A stretch of 60,688 nt of DNA from Sedimentisphaera sp050251615 (GTDB lineage: Bacteria > Planctomycetota > Phycisphaerae > Sedimentisphaerales > Sedimentisphaeraceae): assembly GCA_050251615.1 (NCBI GenBank), contig JBFWMM010000013.1:1-60688 (forward strand), written 5' to 3'. The notes beneath the pieces were generated by a model. The model was given only the letters and a program-made list of their open reading frames with translations. It was not told the origin of the DNA and did not search any database. The translations under genes and the position numbers were made by a program. How positions within the stretch are numbered: position 1 is the first letter of the stretch; every line of letters starts with the position of its first letter. Below, in pieces: positions 27,005 through 33,143 of this stretch.

Positions 27005-27343
27005 AACATAACGGGGCAAATTGAGGTTACGGGGCGGTTTATGGTATGTTTTTTACGCAGGTGCGATTATACAGGCGCCTGCAGGCGTTGCATTATCATA
27101 TTTAAGATTCAAAATTCAAGATTCAAGATTTGAAACAGGCGGAAGATGCTTCACAAAGAAGCAATGTAACCGGCCCGAACAAAAACAAACTGCACGCCCC
27201 TTTTATGCCCCGCGGCGTCGATTGCGCGAGTAATGCGCCTGCAAAAATCTGCATGGCGAGGGACGGGCAACAGACGTCGCTCCGTTTATCATTCCGGAAT
27301 ATCTAATTCTGTGCTTTGAATCCGTTATTTTGAATTCCATATT
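27005..27343. other. Gene-free spacer with low-complexity repeats
   Basis: No credible gene. Bases 27100-27137 contain ATTCAAAATTCAAGATTCAA-type steps, also seen at 170-187 and weakly at 27301-27345. A palindromic GCAGGCGCCTGCAGGC-like stretch lies near 27058-27090. No clear terminator for the secretin-like operon that ends at 27344 was found. Confidence 0.6.
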
Positions 27344-29158
27344 CTACCAGGCGAGCGGTTGTTCCGGGGTATTCACGGGCGCCGGTTCCGCAGGCACAGG
27401 CGCAGGAGCGGGCTGCGGCGCGGGTTCGGGTTGCGGCGCGGGTTCGGGTTGCGGCGCGGGTTCGGGTTGCGGCGCGGGTTCGGGTTGCGGCGCGGGTTCG
27501 GGTTGCGGCGCGGGTTCAGGTTGCGGCGCGGGTTCAGGTTGCGGCGCGGGTTCAGGTTGCGGCGCGGGTTCAGGTTGCGGCGCGGGTTCAGGTTGCGGCG
27601 CGGGTTCAGGCTGCGGCGCGGGTTCAGGTTGCGGCGCGGGAGCGGGCTCTGGAGCCGCCTTCGCTTCTGCCTCGGCTTTCAGCTTAGCAATATGCTCTTC
27701 AAGCTTCTTCTGCACTTCCAGAGTCTGCTTGAGCTTCTTCTCATATTCCAACTTCATCTTTCCGACTTCCTTGCTCTTGAGCTGCTGGTTCCTCAGGTTC
27801 ACTTCATACTCTTTCATCTGAGCCTTGAGCTTAGCGAGCTCGCGTTGCGTCTCGGAGACATCTATCTCGGCCTTGATACGTTCAATCGTCTTTGAGGCTG
27901 CATCTTTCTCAAGCTCAGCGGCATAGTCGTCATTCTGTCCGAGAGGGTCGGTAATAACATCCGTGATGGTGTTGGCAATATCTTTTTCCTGAGAGTGTTT
28001 GCGGAATTTCTCCTTGGCAAACTCAATCATATCCTCGTAGCTCATTCCATTGGAAGAGATACTCGGCGTGAGGATAAAGGTTATGTCCTTTGCCCTCTGT
28101 TCGTAGTCATCGCTGGCGAAGAGAAATCCCAGCATCGGAATATTTTTGAAGAAAGGTATGCCGCGGGTTACGGCGCTGTTTTCCATTTTGCGGAAGCCGC
28201 CCACGATCAAGCTCTCGCCCAAGCGGATGCGATTTTCGCCGAATGTGGCTTTCTTTTCCGTGATAACGGGTCTCTGAACGACACCTTCAGGCGTGCTTTT
28301 GGAGCCGATGGAAATATCGGTTTTGAGGCCGATTGTGCCGTCCTGATAAACGTACGGCGTAACCGTAAGCTTATCCTCAACCCATATATACTCCGTCTCC
28401 TGATACGGCAGAACGTTATTTTTCGTCTGAATTCTCGTTACCGGAACCCTCTCCGAAGACGAAACTGTGGCCGGCCGGCCTACAAGCGTTTCTACGGTCG
28501 GGTTCATCAACACCTTAAAATAGCCTCGTGAGACGAGCATATCGATCATAGCGGTCGTACCACCGGCATCGGTTCCGTTACCGTCATAACCGAGCAGAAG
28601 CCCCATATTCTTGCGCTCTGCCTCGCGGACGCTCGCGCCGGGTAGGCTCGGGGAATTCGCGCTGGACAGCTGAATGTTCCGGTTGAGCAGATTATCCACT
28701 TGCACCGTGGTCTCTTTGTCCATCGTAACATCCGCATAGTTTTCGACAACCACACAGTTTATGCGCACTTGAATCGGCGGAATATCAATCTCCTTGAGGA
28801 ATTCCAGTACGCCGTCTGCCGCCGCATCATCGGGGCAGGAGACAATAAGCTGATTAGCCGAATCAAGATTTGTAACCTCAAGCTTCAGCTGGTTGCTCAC
28901 AAGATTACCAAGATCGCCAGGGGAATGGTGGCGGGTATAATAGAACAGCTTCACGCCCTTGCTCGTCTTCAGGCGAACGGGTTCTGCCTGGATGCGGTCG
29001 GGAATGTCGGTGTTGAGTTTGTCATCGCGCACCTCGGATGCCGCGAGCAGAATCTTCTTCGCTTCGACTTCCGTCTTCTTTTCGTTGAGAACGTCCCCGC
29101 AACCCGCTATAAACAGAATGGCAAGCATATTGAGTGTTATGAGAAGGCGCTTAATCAT
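27344..29158 (-). CDS. Lipoprotein secretin-like protein with Pro-rich repeat tail
   Basis: 604 residues. Signal peptide with lipobox LFIAGC (Cys20) predicts an outer-membrane lipoprotein. One N1-type secretin domain (about 60-130) precedes a secretin-like core (about 215-370) with SKSTPEGVVQ, ESLIVGGF and FKNIPMLGFLF-type blocks, ending TFILTPSIS. Unlike classical secretins, a coiled coil follows (about 410-490) and then twelve PEPAPQ hexapeptides in an Ala/Pro-rich tail. The start ATG overlaps the stop of its upstream paralogue as ATGA. Family knowledge: self-lipidated secretins such as HxcQ reach the outer membrane without a pilotin. Whether this one forms a channel is unknown. Confidence 0.8.
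   Translation of the reverse strand: MIKRLLITLNMLAILFIAGCGDVLNEKKTEVEAKKILLAASEVRDDKLNTDIPDRIQAEPVRLKTSKGVKLFYYTRHHSPGDLGNLVSNQLKLEVTNLDSANQLIVSCPDDAAADGVLEFLKEIDIPPIQVRINCVVVENYADVTMDKETTVQVDNLLNRNIQLSSANSPSLPGASVREAERKNMGLLLGYDGNGTDAGGTTAMIDMLVSRGYFKVLMNPTVETLVGRPATVSSSERVPVTRIQTKNNVLPYQETEYIWVEDKLTVTPYVYQDGTIGLKTDISIGSKSTPEGVVQRPVITEKKATFGENRIRLGESLIVGGFRKMENSAVTRGIPFFKNIPMLGFLFASDDYEQRAKDITFILTPSISSNGMSYEDMIEFAKEKFRKHSQEKDIANTITDVITDPLGQNDDYAAELEKDAASKTIERIKAEIDVSETQRELAKLKAQMKEYEVNLRNQQLKSKEVGKMKLEYEKKLKQTLEVQKKLEEHIAKLKAEAEAKAAPEPAPAPQPEPAPQPEPAPQPEPAPQPEPAPQPEPAPQPEPAPQPEPAPQPEPAPQPEPAPQPEPAPQPEPAPQPEPAPQPAPAPVPAEPAPVNTPEQPLAW
27414..27629. repeat. 12-copy 18-bp coding minisatellite
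   Basis: Twelve units of an 18-bp repeat, GCGGCGCGGGTTCRGGYT on the plus strand. The first five carry G and the last seven A at one position; a changed partial unit follows. It lies inside the lipoprotein gene and encodes (PEPAPQ)12. The block pattern of variants indicates expansion by slippage or unequal exchange. Confidence 0.95.
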
Positions 29159-30708
29159 TTCGCTGCCTCCCCGCTCTGACCGACGCCTGTTTCGATTGCG
29201 GCTTCGAGGGTCGCTGAGAGCTGTTCAACTTTTTTGATTTCCTTTTTATAGCTCTCCACGCTCTGTTCGGATTCTGAAATATCCTGTTTCTCGAGCTCCA
29301 GCCTCTGTTTGATTTGCTCAAGCTCCTTTTGGAGCCGCTTTATCTCTTCGGAACTCTTCGAGAGGGCTATCTCAGCTTTTATCTTCTTAATCTCCTCGCT
29401 GTCCCTCTGATTGCGCATGTTGCTTTCATACTTGCCCTTACCGAACGGGTCAATGACCATTCTGTCGATAATCTGGAGCAGTTCGGTATCGGTTACCTGT
29501 TCCGCGCGCTTCTTGCGCACTTCTTCGAGCACCTCATCGTAGGGTCTGCCGTAGGTTGATATGCTCGGCGTGATGATGAAGGTAACCTCTTTGGCTCTCT
29601 CCTCGAAATCCTTACTTGAAAACAGGAAGCCGAATATCGGGATGTCTTTCAAAATCGGGTATCCGCGCACAATTGCTACGTTCGTAGCCTTTTTGAAGCC
29701 ACCCACAATAAGGCTCTGACCGGGCCTGACCCTGTTTTCACCGATGTCGATGTTTTTGTTTGAGATAATCCTTTGCTGAACAACACCTTCAGGTGTGCTC
29801 TTGGAGCCCATGGTTACTTTTGTCGTAATGCCGATTGTGCCGTCTGCGTAGAGCTTGGGAACCACGTCAAGGTAGTCCTCTACCCAGATATACTCCACCA
29901 GCTCATAAGTGTCGGTGGTGTTGCCGCTACGGAACGAAATCGTTTTGACCGTCGGCACCTGCTCCCTTGATTTGAATGTGGCTCTTTCGCCTGAGATAAC
30001 CTCAAGCTCGGGATTCATCATGATCTTGAGGTAGCCGCGGGATTCAAGCATATCGACAACGGCCTGTGTGGAGCCTACGTTGTTGACGCCGATATTGATG
30101 CCGATTTTCGAGCGGGCCGGCTCTCTGAGCGATGCGCCAAGGAAAGTGGGCTGGATAACGCCATCAACGCGCTTGGCTTCGAGAGTGATGTCGGTGCCGA
30201 GAAGGCTTCCCAGCTCGGCTGTTGTCTCTCTGTCCATCGTAAAATCGGCGTAATGCTCAATCATCATACAGCTCACCTTGATCTGCACAGGAAGTACATC
30301 GACATAGTCGAGAAATGAGATAACTTCCTGCGCCTCTTCATCGCTGCCGCAGTTGATTATGAGCTGGTTCGTGGCGTTGGCCTCGGCCGCGCCTGTCTTC
30401 ATCTGCGCCCCGAGCATGCCCGCAAGTACGTTCGGGGGTTGATTTTTTGCAAAATACAGAACCTTAACGCCGTTGGATGTATGAATGACTCGCGGGGATT
30501 GTGCGTATATTTCGGGGAGGGGATTTTTTACGGCCCGGTCCGCTTCGAGACTGGACGCATCCTCAAGAAGCATCTTAGCCTCAAACTCCGTTTCGCCTTC
30601 TGAAAGATAATCCCTGCCGGCGCAACCGCCGAGCAAGGCCAAAAGACTTAAACATAGAAACGTACCTGTCAACCGAACCAATTTCCCGGTCTCCCTTCGG
30701 TAATCCAT
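29155..30708 (-). CDS. Lipoprotein secretin-like protein, upstream paralogue
   Basis: 517 residues from the ATG at 30708. Basic N-terminus, hydrophobic core and lipobox LLGGC (Cys29) predict a lipoprotein. One N1-like domain (about 75-150), a secretin-like core (about 225-385) with GSKSTPEGVVQ, QSLIVGGFKK and LKDIPIFGFLF, ending TFIITPSIS, then a long Glu/Lys coiled coil (about 390-500). It shares block order with the downstream gene but lacks the proline repeats. The secretin core is in mid-protein, not C-terminal. The two genes overlap by 4 nt, so they are probably made together. An upstream in-frame start at 30786 would place sequence before the signal peptide and is less likely. Confidence 0.8.
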   Translation of the reverse strand: MDYRRETGKLVRLTGTFLCLSLLALLGGCAGRDYLSEGETEFEAKMLLEDASSLEADRAVKNPLPEIYAQSPRVIHTSNGVKVLYFAKNQPPNVLAGMLGAQMKTGAAEANATNQLIINCGSDEEAQEVISFLDYVDVLPVQIKVSCMMIEHYADFTMDRETTAELGSLLGTDITLEAKRVDGVIQPTFLGASLREPARSKIGINIGVNNVGSTQAVVDMLESRGYLKIMMNPELEVISGERATFKSREQVPTVKTISFRSGNTTDTYELVEYIWVEDYLDVVPKLYADGTIGITTKVTMGSKSTPEGVVQQRIISNKNIDIGENRVRPGQSLIVGGFKKATNVAIVRGYPILKDIPIFGFLFSSKDFEERAKEVTFIITPSISTYGRPYDEVLEEVRKKRAEQVTDTELLQIIDRMVIDPFGKGKYESNMRNQRDSEEIKKIKAEIALSKSSEEIKRLQKELEQIKQRLELEKQDISESEQSVESYKKEIKKVEQLSATLEAAIETGVGQSGEAAK

Positions 30709-30767
30709 CACTTTATTGTAGCCGATCGAATCGGTCTTAGCACGAAAATCCTTTCCGTAGCTCGTTG

Positions 30768-30796
30768 ATGTTAACTTGTTACGCAACCTTTTTCAA
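30768..30796 (-). promoter_or_regulatory. Promoter of the lipoprotein secretin-like pair
   Basis: On the minus strand, TTGAAA (30796-30791), a 17-bp spacer and TAACAT (30773-30768), 59 bp before the ATG at 30708. Confidence 0.6.
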
Positions 30797-30826
30797 GGCC
30801 ATAACTCCATTTTTTACGCATTTGCC

Positions 30827-30855
30827 TTGATTTTGTGCGATTTTGTGAATAATTT
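30827..30855 (+). promoter_or_regulatory. Promoter of the YkgJ-type gene
   Basis: TTGATT (30827-30832), a 17-bp spacer and TAATTT (30850-30855), divergent from the lipoprotein promoter and 38 bp before the ATG at 30894. Confidence 0.5.
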
Positions 30856-30893
30856 CTTACAAAAGAGATAAAAAACGTCCTCGGGAGATGTAA

Positions 30894-31298
30894 ATGGCAA
30901 AAAGACAAACAGACATAACAACGAATTGCAAAGACTGCAAAGGCCTTTGCTGCAAATATATAGCTCTGCCTCTGGATAATCCCGAGACAAAGCGCGAATA
31001 CGACGACATCCGCTGGTATCTCTGCCACGATAATGTATCGGTGTTCGTTGAGGACGGGCAGTGGTACGTGAGCTTCCACACGCCTTGCCGGTACCTGAGC
31101 TCTGAAACCAAACTGTGCTCGAACTATGAGCAGAGACCCGAAATCTGCAGGGAGTTTGACTCTGACGCCTGCGAATTTACACAGGATGAATACGGCTACG
31201 AACTGCACTTCACCTCTGACGAGCAGATGGGTGAGTACATCAAGCTTAAGTTCGACAACAACCTCACCGAAAAAGGCAGAAGAAAAGCTAAAAAATGA
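30894..31298 (+). CDS. YkgJ-family cysteine cluster protein
   Basis: 134 residues. The cysteine pattern CKDCKGLCC (12-20), then CRYL, KLC and EICREF near 65-87, matches the YkgJ/CxxCxxCC family (PF03692), thought to bind a metal or Fe-S cluster; its reaction is unknown. ATG follows GGGAG. The last ~37 codons and the following 15 bases are repeated exactly after the run of N, which I read as an assembly artefact and not a real second copy. It is divergent from the lipoprotein genes. Confidence 0.88.
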   Translation: MAKRQTDITTNCKDCKGLCCKYIALPLDNPETKREYDDIRWYLCHDNVSVFVEDGQWYVSFHTPCRYLSSETKLCSNYEQRPEICREFDSDACEFTQDEYGYELHFTSDEQMGEYIKLKFDNNLTEKGRRKAKK

Positions 31299-31313
31299 CC
31301 GACGCGATGAACC
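31187..31313 (+). repeat. 127-bp sequence before the gap, identical to the sequence after it
   Basis: Bases 31187-31313 are the same as 31414-31540, exactly up to the N run on one side and directly after it on the other. The length of 127 equals a common maximum assembly k-mer. Confidence 0.97.
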
Positions 31314-31413
31314 NNNNNNNNNNNNNNNNNNNNNNNNNNNNNNNNNNNNNNNNNNNNNNNNNNNNNNNNNNNNNNNNNNNNNNNNNNNNNNNNNNNNNNN
31401 NNNNNNNNNNNNN
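31314..31413. other. Assembly gap of 100 N
   Basis: Exactly 100 undetermined bases, a conventional scaffold-gap length. With the flanking 127-bp identity, the two contigs most likely overlap and the gap is artificial. Confidence 0.97.
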
Positions 31414-31525
31414 TGAATACGGCTACGAACTGCACTTCACCTCTGACGAGCAGATGGGTGAGTACATCAAGCTTAAGTTCGACAACAACCTCACCGAAAA
31501 AGGCAGAAGAAAAGCTAAAAAATGA
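31414..31525 (+). pseudogene. Duplicate 3' end of the YkgJ-type gene (likely artefact)
   Basis: An open frame for the last 36 residues of the preceding cysteine-cluster protein, with stop, and no start. It is identical in sequence to the copy before the gap, as expected if both contigs carry the same overlap. It should vanish if the contigs are merged. Confidence 0.85.
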
Positions 31526-31530
31526 CCGAC

Positions 31531-31557
31531 GCGATGAACCCGAGCCCATGCAACCCG
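31531..31557 (+). repeat. 27-bp direct repeat, copy 1
   Basis: GCGATGAACCCGAGCCCATG plus CAACCCG; the same 27 bases occur at 32046-32072. The contig before the gap ends 10 bases into this element, which fits a repeat-induced assembly break. Confidence 0.9.
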
Positions 31558-31613
31558 GTGCGGGCCTTTCGCGCGTGGAATGATTCTCAATTGAGCACAA
31601 AGCCTGCTCGCGC

Positions 31614-31937
31614 ACAGCGGAGGCGCGCAAGCGCCCCGAAATTGAAAGTTAAGCCCGTTGCGTTTTTGCCGTCGCTACGCTCCGTTGCACCTGCGGTGTC
31701 GCATTGCTTGCGCAATTGCGCTGTTTGCGGTTTGAATTCACCGGCATCGGTGGGCGAAAAACAGCGGAGGCGCGCAAGCGCCCCGAAATTGAAAGTTAAG
31801 CCCGTTGCGTTTTTGCCGTCGCTACGCTCCGTTGCACCTGCGGTGTCGCATTGCTTGCGCAATGGCGCTGTTTGCGGTTTGAATTCACCGGCATCGGCGG
31901 GCGAAAAACAGCGGAGGCGCGCAAGCGCCCCGAAATT
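31614..31937. repeat. 147-bp tandem repeat, 2.2 copies
   Basis: Two full units (31614-31760 and 31761-31907) and a 30-bp partial third (31908-31937). The full units differ at about two positions. Each contains two perfect small hairpins: GGCGC-GCAA-GCGCC and ATTGC-TTGC-GCAAT. The unit is a multiple of three, so open frames run through it on both strands, but they look like translated repeat and not genes. Diverged single copies lie at 4684-4775 and 56661-56712. Confidence 0.93.
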
Positions 31938-31940
31938 GTA

Positions 31941-31962
31941 GAGACGCAAAATCTTGCGTCTC
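31941..31962. repeat. Palindromic GAGACGCAA element
   Basis: GAGACGCAA and TTGCGTCTC form a 9-bp stem with a 4-base loop, preceded by GTA. It is a close relative of the longer palindrome at 38183-38210. Confidence 0.8.
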
Positions 31963-32045
31963 ATGCCGGATTACGAACGTATATTACCCGTGGCATCGTT
32001 TTGGTTTATCCGACATCGATTGGCATTTGCGCAGGCGTTTTGGGC

Positions 32046-32072
32046 GCGATGAACCCGAGCCCATGCAACCCG
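32046..32072 (+). repeat. 27-bp direct repeat, copy 2
   Basis: Identical to 31531-31557. The pair brackets the 147-bp tandem array and the first GAGACGCAA palindrome, 515 bp apart in this sequence. Confidence 0.9.
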
Positions 32073-32138
32073 TTTATTCCGATACGCACTTTTTGTAACA
32101 ATATACTACGTTGGCAGTGCATATACGTGTACACTAAA

Positions 32139-32154
32139 TGTGAAACGCATCACT
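32139..32154. promoter_or_regulatory. CRP/FNR-family-like operator
   Basis: TGTGA-AACGCA-TCACT, nine of ten bases of the CRP consensus TGTGA-N6-TCACA. It lies about 110 bp upstream of the predicted -35 box and 466 bp before hydC. A redox- or nutrient-sensing regulator is plausible for a hydrogenase, but no regulator gene is in the window. Confidence 0.4.
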
Positions 32155-32257
32155 TTTGTAACTTTATAACAAGTTCTTGCCGTACATTAAGAAAGAAAAT
32201 AATTGTTCAAAAAGTTGTGATAGGCCAAATAAAAAACCGTTTTAGAACAATTTTTGC

Positions 32258-32287
32258 TTTACAAGCCTTCCCGTTTGCTGTTATAAT
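32258..32287 (+). promoter_or_regulatory. Candidate promoter of the hyd operon
   Basis: TTTACA (32258-32263), an 18-bp spacer and TATAAT (32282-32287). It would give a leader of about 325 nt before hydC. Confidence 0.5.
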
Positions 32288-32619
32288 GCATTCGTCGGCC
32301 CGCAAGGAGCCGAATCAAGCGCAAATTAAGGGCTGAGAAATAGTGAACGAGAAGAAGTTTATAAGGGCGCATACCAAACCCCTCTCGATTGCGATGGCCG
32401 AGCCGATTGGTCATCGACGCTTTGTCCCTCTCGACATTTTTCCCGCGCATTTCATCACAAGCCTCTTTTATCCCGCAAATCTTTTCATCGGGAGAGGTGC
32501 GTCTTGATTTGTTCCGAAATAAAATGAAAGATTCGGCTTTTCGGCCGATTATGGTATCACGCCGTCGTTTTTCAAACAGGCGTGTTTGTTGCTAATCTGT
32601 ATCATAACAAGGAGAATTT

Positions 32620-33129
32620 ATGTGTGAAGCAGGATGCGCCGGTTGCGGCTCAGGCTTAGAAGAAGCGGAGCTTGCACTCTACCCGCAGCTCGACAGCATT
32701 ATCGAGGCAAATCGCGATGAAAAGGGCGCCTTAATACCAATCCTTCAACAAACCCAGGAGCTCTTCGGCTATCTGCCCGAAGGCGCACTCAAAAAGATAA
32801 GCCTCAGCCTCGCCATCTCATACAGTGAGGTTGCCGGTGTTGTTAATTTCTACTCGTTCTTTTCGACCGTCCCGCGCGGCAAGTATCTTGTTCGTGTATG
32901 TCTGGGCACGGCCTGCTACGTTCGCGGCGGCAAGGAGCTGCTCGAATCGTTCAAGAAAAAGCTCGGAATTGATGTCGGCGAGACAACCGAAGACCGCAAA
33001 TTCTCGCTCGATATAGGCCGTTGTTTCGGCGCATGCGGACTGGCGCCTGTAATTATGATAAACGACAAGGTCTATCAGAGCGTCCGCCCGACGAAGATAG
33101 ATTCAATCCTGTCAGAATACAAAGAATAG
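32620..33129 (+). CDS. hydC: [FeFe]-hydrogenase subunit HydC (NuoE-like)
   Basis: Thioredoxin-fold [2Fe-2S] subunit of trimeric NAD-linked hydrogenases, 169 residues, homologous to complex I NuoE. A helical domain (about 20-85, with ILQQTQELFGYLPEGAL and VVNFYSFFSTVPRG) precedes the cluster site CLGTAC (C-x4-C) and CFGAC (C-x3-C). It is expected to bind the NuoF-like HydB. Odd point: a short N-terminal cysteine group, CEAGCAGC, precedes the family domain and could bind another metal or be exposed. The ATG follows AAGGAG at 6 nt. It is first of three genes, 14 bp before hydB. Confidence 0.95.
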   Translation: MCEAGCAGCGSGLEEAELALYPQLDSIIEANRDEKGALIPILQQTQELFGYLPEGALKKISLSLAISYSEVAGVVNFYSFFSTVPRGKYLVRVCLGTACYVRGGKELLESFKKKLGIDVGETTEDRKFSLDIGRCFGACGLAPVIMINDKVYQSVRPTKIDSILSEYKE

Positions 33130-33143
33130 AGAGGGATACCCTG

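Larger units (their letters stand above)
31963..32619. other. Gene-free region upstream of the hydrogenase operon
   Basis: Contains the second copy of the 27-bp direct repeat (32046-32072), an AT-rich stretch with a CRP/FNR-like palindrome and GTGTACAC (32127-32134), a promoter at 32258-32287, and a ~325-nt untranslated leader. A GTG-started frame of 54 codons (32343-32507) lies in the leader, without a good ribosome site or a recognisable product. Near 32527-32590 there are two short inverted repeats. Confidence 0.6.

Noticed and set aside
27330..27821. Frame with CGAGSG repeats opposite the lipoprotein gene
   Set aside because: It is the mirror reading of the 18-bp repeat; the minus-strand gene has signal peptide, lipobox and secretin core.
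31414..31525. True tandem duplication of the YkgJ-type gene end
   Set aside because: Exact 127-bp identity abutting 100 N is better explained by unmerged contig overlap.
27414..31937. Possible CRISPR array
   Set aside because: Neither the 18-bp nor the 147-bp repeat has spacers of unique sequence, and no cas genes are present.
31522..31964. Open frames on both strands through the 147-bp tandem repeat
   Set aside because: The unit length is a multiple of three, so frames stay open by chance. No start signal or recognisable product.
32343..32507. 54-codon GTG frame in the hyd leader as a leader peptide
   Set aside because: No good ribosome site, no regulatory codon run and no recognisable protein; kept only as a note in the leader description.
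32585..32615. Rex-type redox operator just before hydC
   Set aside because: TTGTT and AACAA are present but spaced too far apart to match the known Rex site.
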